From Clostridia bacterium (GTDB lineage Bacteria; Bacillota; Clostridia; Oscillospirales; CAG-272), in contig JAFTLJ010000050.1 in NCBI GenBank assembly GCA_017456005.1, positions 1 through 43,287 of the forward strand: 43,287 bases of DNA. Direction: 5' to 3'. Position numbers and translations under genes: made by a program. Every line of letters starts with the position of its first letter. Position 1 is the first letter of the stretch. Below, one piece after another: positions 7,157 through 15,718 of this stretch. Below the pieces are notes generated by a model. The model was not told the DNA's origin, ran no database searches, and saw only the letters and a program-made list of their open reading frames with translations.

Positions 7157-7669
7157 TTATATTTTATACATAGGAAGCTTTTTTATCATCAGGGCACCGC
7201 AAATTCCTACGAAAACGCCGGAAATCGTGCCGCTTAAAGCAAGCACTATCATATAGTGCGCAAGCTCTGCCGTGCCGAGCAAAAACATAGCAACCAATAT
7301 CTGTCCCGCATTGTGAAAAACGCCGCCCGCTACGCTCACACCCACTGTGGAAAGAAAATTCAGTTTTTTCAGAACTATCATCACAACAATGCTGAGCATC
7401 GCACCCGCTATACTGTAAATAAAGGTCATGGGGTTGCCAAAAAGAAGCGAAACCATGATAACGCGCACAGCGGAAACAAGCGCAGCCTCTTTTGCCCCGA
7501 AGCGGTAAAGCACAAATATTATTGCCACATTAGGCAAGCCCATTTTTATGCCGGGTACGGCAGCTACCGGCGATGGCAAAAGCGCTTCCACATAGGAAAG
7601 CAGCATAGCAACCGCCGTAAGCAAGCCCAAAAAAGCAATTTTTTTAATTTTTTTCTGTCTTTTCTCCAT
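7157..7669 (-). CDS. Gx transporter family membrane protein (HepPP synthase component I-like)
   Basis: A 170-aa integral membrane protein; start ATG 7669, just after the stop of the NusG-like gene; the ribosome site is weak (GTGAAGCG), suggesting translational coupling. It has about five hydrophobic segments. The conserved stretch VPGIKMGLPNVAIIF, then RFGAKEAALVSAVRV and NPMTFIYSIAGA, is the signature of the Gx / HepPP_syn_1 family, which resembles substrate-binding S components of ECF transporters. It commonly sits next to NusG-domain-II, ApbE and Rnf genes, so a role in supplying a flavin precursor or another part of Rnf maturation is plausible but unproven. Confidence 0.85.
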   Translation of the reverse strand: MEKRQKKIKKIAFLGLLTAVAMLLSYVEALLPSPVAAVPGIKMGLPNVAIIFVLYRFGAKEAALVSAVRVIMVSLLFGNPMTFIYSIAGAMLSIVVMIVLKKLNFLSTVGVSVAGGVFHNAGQILVAMFLLGTAELAHYMIVLALSGTISGVFVGICGALMIKKLPMYKI

Positions 7670-7683
7670 TTTCGCTTCACCAT

Positions 7684-8070
7684 CTATGCAATAATATCGG
7701 GGCTGTCCTCCCCCGTAGCGCGCACTATTACGACAACCGTATTTGGCTTGCAGGCAATACTTTCTCCGTCGCGGCTTATAGGTCTGTGCGCAACGCATAT
7801 ACCGTCGGGGCAGCTCGCCTCCGCCATATACGCTTCCCCACCCTCTATAATAAGCAGGTTCACTCTGTCGCCGTTTCTTATTTCCACGGTCCTGTCCGTA
7901 TCAAGCGGATATTCGCCGAAAATCTTTCCGTCCACTTTGACTATAACGGTATCGCCGGGAGCGCGCGTGGCGATATAGATAATACCTATAAGGCAAACGG
8001 CGGCAAGGAGCGCCGCGATAAAAATAATATCGTTTTTTATTTTGGATTTGCTTTTCTTTTCATCGCCCAT
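7684..8070 (-). CDS. NusG domain II-containing protein
   Basis: A 128-aa protein starting at ATG 8070 (GGTGG upstream), not at the longer in-frame position. One N-terminal membrane helix follows a short charged cytoplasmic tail (about residues 14-35). The outer domain runs VIVKVDGKIFGEYPLDTDRT to a Cys-rich end: SCPDGICVAHRPIS and ESIACKPN. This pattern is the NusG_II domain found in small anchored proteins of Firmicutes, usually beside Rnf/ApbE genes; it is not the transcription factor NusG. Its role there is unknown. It sits 84 bp after rnfB, with a large hairpin in between. Confidence 0.85.
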   Translation of the reverse strand: MGDEKKSKSKIKNDIIFIAALLAAVCLIGIIYIATRAPGDTVIVKVDGKIFGEYPLDTDRTVEIRNGDRVNLLIIEGGEAYMAEASCPDGICVAHRPISRDGESIACKPNTVVVIVRATGEDSPDIIA

Positions 8071-8107
8071 AAAACCACCATATGCATATATAAAATTCAA
8101 AATCACC

Positions 8108-8144
8108 GCTTCGCGCCCATCGCTGAATGCGGTGGACGCGAAGC
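8108..8144 (-). other. Hairpin between rnfB and the NusG-domain gene
   Basis: GCTTCGCG (8108-8115) pairs with CGCGAAGC (8137-8144), and the interior CATCGC/GCGGTG extends the stem. No T-run follows on the minus strand, so it looks like an mRNA stabiliser or processing site rather than a terminator. Confidence 0.5.
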
Positions 8145-8154
8145 CGAATTGCGT

Positions 8155-8961
8155 TTATTTTTTTATAAAATTCACTTTCTTAAGGCATCCCGTAGGACAA
8201 GCATCCGCGCATGCGCCGCAGGCGTTGCATTTTGAATAATCTATGCGAGCCAAGTTGTTTTCCACGGTTATCGCGCCGTTTTTGCAGGTTTTTTCGCATT
8301 TTTTACAGCCGATACAAGCGTTTTTGCACGCCTTGCGTGCGTCTGCGCCCTTATCCTTATTGTTGCACATAACAGCTGTGGAAGCCTTGCGCGGAACCAT
8401 GGAAATAACGTTGTGCGGGCAAACCGATTGGCAGATCCCGCAGCCTACGCATTTCGTAGCATCCACGTGAGCTATACCGTCTTTTACGCAAATAGCGTTA
8501 TGAGGGCATTTTTCTGCGCAGTCGCCCAAGCCAATACAGGAAAAGGCGCACGCACCGGGGCCGCTGTAAAGCATAGCTGCCGCACGGCAGGAGGAAATAC
8601 CCTCGTATACCGCTTTTTTGCCCGTAGCTTCGCAGTTGCCGTTGCAATGTACGAAAGCGGCCACGCTCTTCGGCGGTTCAACCTTCACGCCGAGAAGCGC
8701 GCCAATATTTTCCGCAGTTTCTCCGCCGCCGGGCACGCAGAGGTTTGCCTCTGCCCTGCCCTCTGCTACGGCAAGAGCGTAGTCGTCGCAGCCCTTGAAG
8801 CCGCACGCACCGCAGTTTGCACTCGGCAGAAGCGTTCTGACTGCTTTGGCTTTCGTATTTTCTTTAACCGCAAATTTGATCGAAAAAAACGCAAGTGCAA
8901 GGCCGAGTATAAGGCCTATCGGGATTATCGCCAAAAGAGCTGTTACAATATCCTGTCCCAT
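8155..8961 (-). CDS. rnfB: Ferredoxin:NAD+ oxidoreductase (Rnf) subunit B
   Basis: A 268-aa iron-sulfur subunit, the likely entry point for electrons from reduced ferredoxin. ATG 8961 follows AAGGAGG; a 10-codon longer form is not supported. Residues 5-30 form a membrane helix. Then comes the Fe-S domain with Cys50, 53, 58 and 75 (CGACGFKGC...C), and a polyferredoxin region with four motifs: Cys138/142/148/152, Cys171/174/177/181, Cys216/219/222/226 and Cys245/248/251/255. The clostridial RnfB type normally carries such extra clusters. It is last in the rnfCDGEAB order, 10 bp after rnfA. Confidence 0.95.
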   Translation of the reverse strand: MGQDIVTALLAIIPIGLILGLALAFFSIKFAVKENTKAKAVRTLLPSANCGACGFKGCDDYALAVAEGRAEANLCVPGGGETAENIGALLGVKVEPPKSVAAFVHCNGNCEATGKKAVYEGISSCRAAAMLYSGPGACAFSCIGLGDCAEKCPHNAICVKDGIAHVDATKCVGCGICQSVCPHNVISMVPRKASTAVMCNNKDKGADARKACKNACIGCKKCEKTCKNGAITVENNLARIDYSKCNACGACADACPTGCLKKVNFIKK

Positions 8962-8971
8962 AAAATCCTCC

Positions 8972-9571
8972 TTATGCAAACAAAGCGTCAACTATTCCGG
9001 CAAATCCCATAAACGAAAGCGAAATAAAGGAAGCCGCAATAAGTGTAACCGCAAGGCCGCGAAAAGGCACGGGAACCTTGCTTTCATCTATTCTGGAGCG
9101 TATTCCGGAGAAGAGCACCATGGCAAGAAGGAAGCCGAGGCCACAGCCAAGCGAGCTTACGACGGATTCGACGAAATTATAGCCATCCGTTATGTTGTTT
9201 ATGGAAACACCGAGCACGGCGCAGTTCGTCGTTATAAGGGGCAGGTAAACACCGAGCCCCTTGTGAAGTGCGGGGGAAAATCTCTTAAGCAAAATCTCCA
9301 CCATCTGTACAAGAGATGCTATAACGAGTATAAATACGAGCGTCTGCATATATCCCAGCCCGAAGGGGTCGAGAAGGAAATGCTGAATGGGCCACGTTAC
9401 CGCCGTTGCAAGAAGCATAACGACCGTAACGGAAACACCCATGCCCGTAGCCTGGTCTATTTTTTTGGAAACACCCAGGAAGGGGCATATGCCCAGAAAA
9501 CGCGCAAGAACGTAGTTGTTTACAAAAACAGAGGAAAGAAGAATAACTATTAAGGTTTTAAAGGTTTCCAT
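8972..9571 (-). CDS. rnfA: Rnf subunit A
   Basis: A 199-aa integral membrane subunit, six hydrophobic helices. The family hallmarks NNYVLARFLGICPFLGVS near the N-terminus and YLPLITTNCAVLGVS in the middle are present; the Cys residues in these two motifs are those that hold the membrane-embedded iron-sulfur cluster between RnfA and RnfE in this family. The start codon shares one base with the rnfE stop (TAATG), indicating translational coupling. Length is normal. Confidence 0.95.
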   Translation of the reverse strand: METFKTLIVILLSSVFVNNYVLARFLGICPFLGVSKKIDQATGMGVSVTVVMLLATAVTWPIQHFLLDPFGLGYMQTLVFILVIASLVQMVEILLKRFSPALHKGLGVYLPLITTNCAVLGVSINNITDGYNFVESVVSSLGCGLGFLLAMVLFSGIRSRIDESKVPVPFRGLAVTLIAASFISLSFMGFAGIVDALFA

Positions 9572-10266
9572 TATTTATCCTCCTTTTTGTTTTCTGTATT
9601 TGCGCAAATACCGCTGTGGCAGTGCTCTGCAGAGGGGCAGCCTTCGCAGGAAAACTGTTTTTTGCGCGGTGCTTTTCCATGTGTTATCACACAAACCAAA
9701 GCAATAAGCAAACCGTATACGAGCATACCGCCCGGGGCTTTAACCAAAAATTCTATCTTATAGTTTTCGAGAAAAGCTATCGGAACACCTGCAAAGCTTG
9801 CCGCGCCGAAAACCTCGCGTATAAATGCCATCGCACAGAGCGCAAGCGTAAAGCCAAGCCCCATACCGAGCCCGTCGAGCGCAGATTTGCCCACAGAATT
9901 TTTGCTTGCAAACATTTCCGCTCTGCCGAGAATAATGCAGTTTACGGTTATAAGCGCAAGGTAAACGCCCAGCATCTCGTAAAGCTCGGGGAAATATGCG
10001 TGAACTATCATCTGAACTATCGTAACAAAGCCTGCTATAATAACTATATAGCAAGGTATTCTTACGTTATCGGGAATTATTTTTCTAAGCAAGGATATCA
10101 GTATATTGGAGCAAAGAAGCACGAGAAGCGCGGAAATGCCCATACCGAAAGCGCCGATCAAATTGGTTGTGGTGGCTATTGTCGGACAAGTGCCGAGAAC
10201 AAGCACAAAAACTGGGTTTTCTTTAATTATGCCTTTTGTAAAAACAGAAAGGTTATCGTTTTTCAT
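9571..10266 (-). CDS. rnfE: Rnf subunit E
   Basis: A 231-aa integral membrane subunit, homologous to RnfA and inverted in topology. It has NPVFVLVLGTCPTIATTT near the N-terminus and YLALITVNCIILGRAE centrally, the two Cys-bearing loops matching those of RnfA. The C-terminal tail has an extra Cys-rich soluble stretch (CEGC, then CHSGICAN), which some clostridial RnfE proteins carry; whether it binds metal is unknown. Its start overlaps the rnfG stop by one base and its stop overlaps the rnfA start. Confidence 0.95.
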   Translation of the reverse strand: MKNDNLSVFTKGIIKENPVFVLVLGTCPTIATTTNLIGAFGMGISALLVLLCSNILISLLRKIIPDNVRIPCYIVIIAGFVTIVQMIVHAYFPELYEMLGVYLALITVNCIILGRAEMFASKNSVGKSALDGLGMGLGFTLALCAMAFIREVFGAASFAGVPIAFLENYKIEFLVKAPGGMLVYGLLIALVCVITHGKAPRKKQFSCEGCPSAEHCHSGICANTENKKEDK

Positions 10267-11450
10267 TATTCCGCACCTCCTTTTAGAATAATTACGCTTT
10301 CAAATGCGCGCAAAATAGCGGTTTTATAGCCGTTTGTGGTGAGTGTAGCACCGTTTATGGCGTCTATCGTGCCATAGTTTTCCTGTGTTTTGCCATCAAA
10401 CTGACCGTAGAATTTTTCGTCTGCGCAAGCATCGCCATAGCCCTTGGATTCAGCTTGGGAAATCGTGAGGCAATCGATTATCTTGCCATCTGCCGTCATG
10501 GAAACACGAATCTTGATATATTCGCCCGATGCAATATAATGGTTACCGTTTATACCATAGCCGGAGGCGCGCATTTCAAGCACGTAGTTGCCGCTCGCCG
10601 TAAGCTTCGCGGAAAGGAGCGCGGAAGGAAGCCCTGTGTATTTGCCGAGGTCAATATCCTCTGCCGTGCTTGTAAGCGCTTTTTCTGCCTGTTCTTTCAC
10701 CGTGCTTGCAAGCTCTGCATCCACTTCGGTTATCACGTTGTAATTTTCATCGAGAGCGATAAACTGTTCGCCTACAACGCAAACAGCGCCCTTGCCGTTA
10801 TCTGCCTTGTAGATAGCATCTATACCTGTAATAACTTCAGTTATAAAGAGCTTTGTAAATTTACCGTCTGCCGCAGGGAGAGAAGCGGAAAGGTTATCGT
10901 TCAGTATTTCTTCTTCCGTGCGTATATCAACGTCGCCGCCGCCGAGAATTATAGCCGCGTTAAGAGCGTCTTTTACAGCCGCGCGGTATGCGCCCGTCGT
11001 TTTCGTAGCGCCGGATATAGTGTCCACACCGTCTATGCCCGCGGCATCCTTGCCCACGAGCGCGCCTGCCAAAGTGTCTGCCGCCACACCGCCTATGCTG
11101 GGTGTTTCGCCGGAGGAAAGGATGACCGTGCCGGCAACCTTGCCCTCTGCGTCAACGCCGCACATTATTACAAGTCCTGCGGCATAGCCGGATGTTTCAA
11201 GCTTCAGCACGTATCCGCCGCTTTCGGCTTTGTATGCCTCAGTTACCGTAGCCGGCAGAGAGTATGTGGTAATATCGAGCTTTTCAAAGTTTTTGCCGTC
11301 GGGCAAAACCTGCAAAAGAGCGTCGTTTGCCGCCGCTTCTTCATTTTTTGCTATAATGGGTGCGGTAATACTGTTCGTTACAGCGAGCGCGGCAGTAATA
11401 AAAGCGCACACGCAAATAAGTACCAAAGTGCTTTTTATGGAATTTTTCAC
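10266..11450 (-). CDS. rnfG: Rnf subunit G, double-length with two FMN-binding domains
   Basis: A 394-aa protein, about twice the usual RnfG length (near 200). An N-terminal membrane anchor (residues about 8-27, ending in the RnfG-type NSITAPIIA) is followed by FMN-binding domain 1, with DTISGATKT at 143-151, and domain 2, with DAINGATLT at 363-371. Both fit the ApbE target pattern D-x-x-(S/T)-G-A-T, so Thr149 is a strong covalent FMN site. Thr369 is probable, with Asn in place of Ser/Thr. The linker (about 170-300) has no recognised motif. RnfG carries electrons on the outer face between RnfD and the other subunits; a second flavin could lengthen that path. Its start overlaps the rnfD stop by 4 bp. 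Confidence 0.93.
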   Translation of the reverse strand: MKNSIKSTLVLICVCAFITAALAVTNSITAPIIAKNEEAAANDALLQVLPDGKNFEKLDITTYSLPATVTEAYKAESGGYVLKLETSGYAAGLVIMCGVDAEGKVAGTVILSSGETPSIGGVAADTLAGALVGKDAAGIDGVDTISGATKTTGAYRAAVKDALNAAIILGGGDVDIRTEEEILNDNLSASLPAADGKFTKLFITEVITGIDAIYKADNGKGAVCVVGEQFIALDENYNVITEVDAELASTVKEQAEKALTSTAEDIDLGKYTGLPSALLSAKLTASGNYVLEMRASGYGINGNHYIASGEYIKIRVSMTADGKIIDCLTISQAESKGYGDACADEKFYGQFDGKTQENYGTIDAINGATLTTNGYKTAILRAFESVIILKGGAE

Positions 11451-12376
11451 GATTTTTTACCTCCAAACACTTTATGAGCAGTAAAGGAATCAATATAGGG
11501 TGTTAAAATATTCATAAAGAGTATTGCGAAAGAAACGCCCTCGGGGTACGTACCGAAATAGCGGATAAGAAACGTGAGCAAGCCTGCGCCCACGCCGAAA
11601 ACTATTTTTCCCGCAGGGGTCGTGGGGGACGTAACGTAGTCTGTCGCCATAAAGAACGCACCTATGAAAAGACCGCCCGAAAGTATGAGCGCCAAAGCGC
11701 GCATAAAATCGAAGCCTTCCATAATAAGAGAAAGAACATATACCGTACCAACGAACGATACAGGTATGTGCCAGCTTATAACTCGGCGCACAAGAAGGTA
11801 AACAAGCCCTGCAAGAAGCGCGAGAGCGCAGGTCTCGCCTATAGCGCCGCCCTTTAGCCCGAGCAAAAGATCTGTTATAGCAGGGGTATTACCTGCCGCT
11901 ATGCTTTCCAGCGGCGTAGCACCAGCTACAGTATCTACAATAGTGGGGTACGACTGCGTAGCCATACTGCCGAAAGCCACAAGCATAAATACGCGCGCAG
12001 TTATGGCAGGGTTAACAAGGTTACAGCCTATACCGCCGAAAAGGCATTTTACTATGATTATTGCAAAAGCGCTGCCCACAACGCACTGCCATATCGGTAT
12101 TCCGGCAGGCAGATTGAGCGCGAGCAAAAGCCCTGTGAGCGCCGCGCTGAAATCGCCTACGGTCTGTTCTTTTTTCGTTATTATATTAAATACCGCTTCC
12201 AAAAGAACACAGCTTGCCACGCAAACGGCAACTACCAAAAGCGCGCGCAGCCCGAAAATTATAGTTCCGGCTATAACCGCAGGCATAAGGGCGATAATAA
12301 CGTCGCGCATAATTCCCGCTGTGGAACGTCCGCTGTGTATATGAGGGGAAACAGAAAGTCGAAGAAGTTTAGCCAT
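11447..12376 (-). CDS. rnfD: Rnf subunit D
   Basis: A 309-aa membrane protein with about nine or ten helices. ATG 12376 follows AAAGGAGG; the 30-codon longer reading lies inside rnfC. The N-terminal SPHIHSGRST and the GIGCNLVNPA motif are typical. DTVAGATPLE at residues 148-157 is the covalent FMN site (Thr154), with Ala where Ser is usual. The C-terminus has the ATDYVTSPTTPAGK motif. RnfD is thought to form the ion path with RnfA/E. It overlaps the end of rnfC by 8 bp and the start of rnfG by 4 bp. Confidence 0.95.
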   Translation of the reverse strand: MAKLLRLSVSPHIHSGRSTAGIMRDVIIALMPAVIAGTIIFGLRALLVVAVCVASCVLLEAVFNIITKKEQTVGDFSAALTGLLLALNLPAGIPIWQCVVGSAFAIIIVKCLFGGIGCNLVNPAITARVFMLVAFGSMATQSYPTIVDTVAGATPLESIAAGNTPAITDLLLGLKGGAIGETCALALLAGLVYLLVRRVISWHIPVSFVGTVYVLSLIMEGFDFMRALALILSGGLFIGAFFMATDYVTSPTTPAGKIVFGVGAGLLTFLIRYFGTYPEGVSFAILFMNILTPYIDSFTAHKVFGGKKS

Positions 12377-13685
12377 TTTTAGAAGCCTCCTTTGCCTGTT
12401 CTTCGCGCAGAAGCGCCTTTGCGAGCTTATTTGTCTGCACAAGCGGTCGGTTTGCAGGGCATACAAAGCTGCAGCAGCCGCATTCCATACAGCTCATTAC
12501 AGAAAGCTTTTTAAGTTTTTCCGTATCCTTCTTATCATAAGCAAGCAATATTTCTGCCGCAGCAAGACCGAAGGGACACGTATTCGTGCAGGAGCCGCAA
12601 CGAATGCACGCTGTGGTTTTGGGAAGTTTGGCTTCCTTTTCTGTAAGCGCAAGCACAGCGTTTGTATTTTTGAGAACGGGAACATTTATATCCGCTACGG
12701 CAATACCCATCATCGGGCCGCCGTAGAGCACCTTTGCGGGTTCTTCTGAAAAGCCGCCGCAAAATTCAATAACGTCGGCGATAGATGCACCTATGGGAGC
12801 TATAACGTTCATTGGCGTTTTTACCGCACCGCCATCAACCGTTATACATTTTTCCACGAGAGGCGTGCCATCGCGCAGGTATTCTCCTATTGCCGCAATC
12901 GTCGTGCAGTTAACCACTATACATCCCACGTCTATGGGAAGCTTGCCTTCCGGCACCACCTTTTTTGTGGTGTGGTATATGATTACCTTTTCGCCGCCCT
13001 GCGGATAAACAGAGGGCAGCACCTTTACCTCGGCACCGTCTATATTGGAAGCAAGCTCTTTCATAGCCGATATAGCTTTTTTCTTGTTTTCCTCTATGCC
13101 GATTATAATTTTCTTAAAGCCGAAATACTCTTTTATCTTCGCCAGAGCATATTCCATATCGGGCACACGCGCCGTCATAGTGTAGGTGTCGCTTGTGATA
13201 TACGGTTCACATTCCGCACCGTTTATAATAAGCTCCTCCACACGCGCAGGGTCCGCACCGAATTTTACGTAAGTGGGGAAACCGGCACCGCCAAGACCAA
13301 CTACACCGCTTTTTCTTATAGCGTCTACCATATCTGCCGCAGAACTTACAGCAGGGGGACAAAGCGTTTCGTCCCTCGTCATCTTACCGTCGGATTCAAT
13401 AACGGCGGCTTTGCATTTTGCGCCGTTTGAAAGCATTATTTCTTCTATCTTCGTTACCTTGCCAGACACGCTGGAATATACGTTAGAAGACACAGCTCCG
13501 CTGCCTTCGCCTATAAGAGTGCCCACGTTTACCAAATCCCCTGCTTTAACCAGCAGATTTGCGGGGGCGCCGATGTGCATGGACATCGGTATCGTTACAG
13601 CCTTCGGCACGGTCATACGCACAGCAGGCTTATCTGCCGTGTTTTTTCTGTGCGGCAGGTGAACGCCTTTCAAAAAAAATGACAT
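12369..13685 (-). CDS. rnfC: Rnf subunit C (NADH-binding, Fe-S)
   Basis: A 438-aa cytoplasmic subunit that passes electrons to NAD+. ATG 13685 has AAAGGAGA upstream; the 15-codon longer form begins in the leader. It opens with FLKGVHLPHRK, typical of RnfC. The NADH/FMN fold shows GVVGLGGAGFPTYVKF and INGAECEPYITSD, homologous to the 51-kDa subunit of complex I. Two [4Fe-4S] motifs follow: CIRCGSCTNTCPFG and CMECGCCSFVCPANR near the C-terminus. It is the first gene of the operon and has its own promoter in the divergent gap with the DUF4091 gene. Confidence 0.95.
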   Translation of the reverse strand: MSFFLKGVHLPHRKNTADKPAVRMTVPKAVTIPMSMHIGAPANLLVKAGDLVNVGTLIGEGSGAVSSNVYSSVSGKVTKIEEIMLSNGAKCKAAVIESDGKMTRDETLCPPAVSSAADMVDAIRKSGVVGLGGAGFPTYVKFGADPARVEELIINGAECEPYITSDTYTMTARVPDMEYALAKIKEYFGFKKIIIGIEENKKKAISAMKELASNIDGAEVKVLPSVYPQGGEKVIIYHTTKKVVPEGKLPIDVGCIVVNCTTIAAIGEYLRDGTPLVEKCITVDGGAVKTPMNVIAPIGASIADVIEFCGGFSEEPAKVLYGGPMMGIAVADINVPVLKNTNAVLALTEKEAKLPKTTACIRCGSCTNTCPFGLAAAEILLAYDKKDTEKLKKLSVMSCMECGCCSFVCPANRPLVQTNKLAKALLREEQAKEASKNG

Positions 13686-13740
13686 TTGTTTTTCTCCTTT
13701 TTTTGTAAAAATTAAATAACAAAAAAGCACATTCTTTTAT

Positions 13741-13770
13741 ATTTTACCTTAAAAACGGTATATATGTCAA
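13741..13770 (-). promoter_or_regulatory. Promoter of the rnf operon
   Basis: On the minus strand, TTGACA (13765-13770), 18 bp, TAAAAT (13741-13746), 56 bp upstream of the rnfC start. Confidence 0.8.
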
Positions 13771-13902
13771 TATGCTTTGTAAAAATATGTGAAAAAGATA
13801 TGGAAAAGTTACATTTTTGCATCAAAAATAGAATATATTGGGAATTTTATCATATTTTATTATTTGTAAAAACACATTAAAAATTCAAAACGTATTTTTG
13901 TA

Positions 13903-13931
13903 TTGCGATTTTTCCCATATTGTGGTATACT
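13903..13931 (+). promoter_or_regulatory. Promoter of the DUF4091 gene
   Basis: TTGCGA (13903-13908), 17 bp, TATACT (13926-13931). The TTGCG-type -35 is the same as in the spacer modules. The divergent gap 13686-13963 holds this and the rnf promoter and no gene. Confidence 0.75.
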
Positions 13932-13963
13932 TAACAAAAAAGGACATTGAAAGGAACGAAAAA

Positions 13964-15610
13964 ATGTCTACGCAAATAAAAATACTCTCTTCTCTTGAAA
14001 AATGCTTTACCGATGAAGATCTTGCGCAAAAGACAAAGCTTGAAAAAGCAAGCTGCCTGCGCGGCGAAGATTTTCATTTCACGCTCGCATATACAGCGCA
14101 GGATATGTCCGCTTGGCGTCTTTGCGAATATGGCACACTCATGTGCAAAAGCCAGCTCGCGGTTTCGTTCGAAAGAATAGAACACGTGCCCGTGCGCATG
14201 CCCTGCTACCCCGAAAGAAACGATGAAAACTATCTGCGCAAAAAAGCGGGGCTCTACCCCGACCTGCTCATTCCCATTGGCGCGGGCGAAACCGTGCAGT
14301 GCTCTACCCTGCTCCTTTCCATATATGGCACGGTTAAGGTTCCCGAAAGCACCGCCGCAGGCGAATACAATATAACAGTCGGCTTGTGTATGGAAAACGG
14401 CGAAAATATAACCGAAAGCTTTACGCTCCGCGTTATAAACGCAGTCCTGCCCGAGCAAGAAACAAGCGTTGCCCAATGGGTACACTACGACTGTATCGCA
14501 AGCGCGCACGGCTTGGAAATATTTTCGGAGGCGCATTGGCTCGCCATAGAAAGCTATCTCAAAACTGCTGTGGAGCACGGTATAAACACCATACTCACGC
14601 CTGTTTTCACACCTCCGCTGGATACCGCTGTCGGCGGAGAACGCCCCACCGTTCAGCTCGTCGATGTAACAAAAGACGGACAAAGCTACACCTTCGGCTT
14701 TGAAAAATTCCGCCGCTTCGTTACCCTTTGCGAAAAGCTCGGCGCAAAAAAATTTGAAATATCCCACCTTTTCACGCAGTGGGGCGCATACCACGCGCCA
14801 AAGGTCATGGCAAACATCGGCGGCGAATACACCAAAATTTTCGGTTGGGAAACGGATGCCGCAGGCGAAGAATACGTGGCTTTCTTGCGCGCATTCCTTT
14901 CCGCCCTTCTCGAAGAAGCAAAGGCGCTCGGCATAGATAAAAAGCTCATTTTCCATATTTCAGATGAGCCGAATATCAAGCATCTGGAGCAGTACAAGCT
15001 TGTAAAAAGCAAAATTTTCGATATTCTCGCAGGCTACCCCGTTTACGATGCGCTTTCCGATTTCGATTTTTACGAAAAAGGTATAGTTGCCAACCCCATA
15101 CCGGCGACAGACCATATAGAGCCCTTCCTCGCGGCAAACGTGGAAAATTTGTGGGCATACTACTGCTGCGGTCAATGGAAGGACGTTTCCAACCGCTTCA
15201 TCGATATGTCGCTCGCACGCACGAGGGTCATAGGCACTCAGCTCTGGAAATATAATATCGCAGGCTTTTTGCATTGGGGCTACAATTTCTATTACACTCA
15301 GTATTCAAAGCGCGAAATAAGCCCCTACGTTATAACCGACGGCGACGGCTTTGCCCCGGCAGGCGACGCTTTCTCCGTATACCCCGCTCCCGGCGGCAAA
15401 CCATACCGCAGCCTGCGCCTCGTGGCATTCCACGAAGCGCTTTGCGATACACGCGCGCTCTCTCTTTGCGAAAAGCTATGCGGCAAGGAAGCCGTTCTCG
15501 CTGTTTTGGAGCGCGAGGGCGAAGTAACCTTCTCCTCCTACCCGCGTACAGCGGAATTTCTGCTTTCCACACGCGAAAAGATAAACGAAATGATAGAAAA
15601 AAATGCATAA
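13964..15610 (+). CDS. DUF4091 domain protein, probable glycoside hydrolase-like enzyme
   Basis: A 548-aa protein without signal peptide or membrane segment, so cytoplasmic. ATG 13964 has GAAAGGAACG upstream; the longer frame starts before the promoter. The N-terminal about 160 residues look like a beta-sandwich (KVPESTAAGEYNITVGL), followed by a TIM-barrel-like region. FHISDEPN around residues 330-337 carries the acidic pair expected in the active site, and the C-terminus has WGYNFYY and a long YPAPGG segment, all typical of DUF4091 proteins. Substrate unknown. The codons are GC-ended like those of the rnf and atp genes. A hairpin terminator merged with the next promoter follows. Confidence 0.8.
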   Translation: MSTQIKILSSLEKCFTDEDLAQKTKLEKASCLRGEDFHFTLAYTAQDMSAWRLCEYGTLMCKSQLAVSFERIEHVPVRMPCYPERNDENYLRKKAGLYPDLLIPIGAGETVQCSTLLLSIYGTVKVPESTAAGEYNITVGLCMENGENITESFTLRVINAVLPEQETSVAQWVHYDCIASAHGLEIFSEAHWLAIESYLKTAVEHGINTILTPVFTPPLDTAVGGERPTVQLVDVTKDGQSYTFGFEKFRRFVTLCEKLGAKKFEISHLFTQWGAYHAPKVMANIGGEYTKIFGWETDAAGEEYVAFLRAFLSALLEEAKALGIDKKLIFHISDEPNIKHLEQYKLVKSKIFDILAGYPVYDALSDFDFYEKGIVANPIPATDHIEPFLAANVENLWAYYCCGQWKDVSNRFIDMSLARTRVIGTQLWKYNIAGFLHWGYNFYYTQYSKREISPYVITDGDGFAPAGDAFSVYPAPGGKPYRSLRLVAFHEALCDTRALSLCEKLCGKEAVLAVLEREGEVTFSSYPRTAEFLLSTREKINEMIEKNA

Positions 15611-15620
15611 AAATTCAAAA

Positions 15621-15675
15621 AAATACCGCAATTCCGCCGCAAGGGGTTGCGGTATTTCTTTGTATGTGATATAAT
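15621..15675 (+). repeat. Spacer module copy D: terminator merged with promoter
   Basis: Only the second half of the module is present. Stem AAATACCGCAA (15621-15631) pairs with TTGCGGTATTT (15647-15657), an 11-bp terminator for the DUF4091 gene. The -35 TTGCGG (15647-15652) lies in its 3' arm, and TATAAT (15670-15675) follows after 17 bp, driving the next gene. Confidence 0.8.
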
Positions 15676-15718
15676 TAAAGTATATCAATATGAAGCATTT
15701 GCTTTGAGGAGCGACTTT

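Noticed and set aside
5253-7173. Long plus-strand frames over apbE and the lipoprotein gene
   Set aside because: Antisense to two well-supported genes; Cys-rich composition reflects reverse-strand codons.
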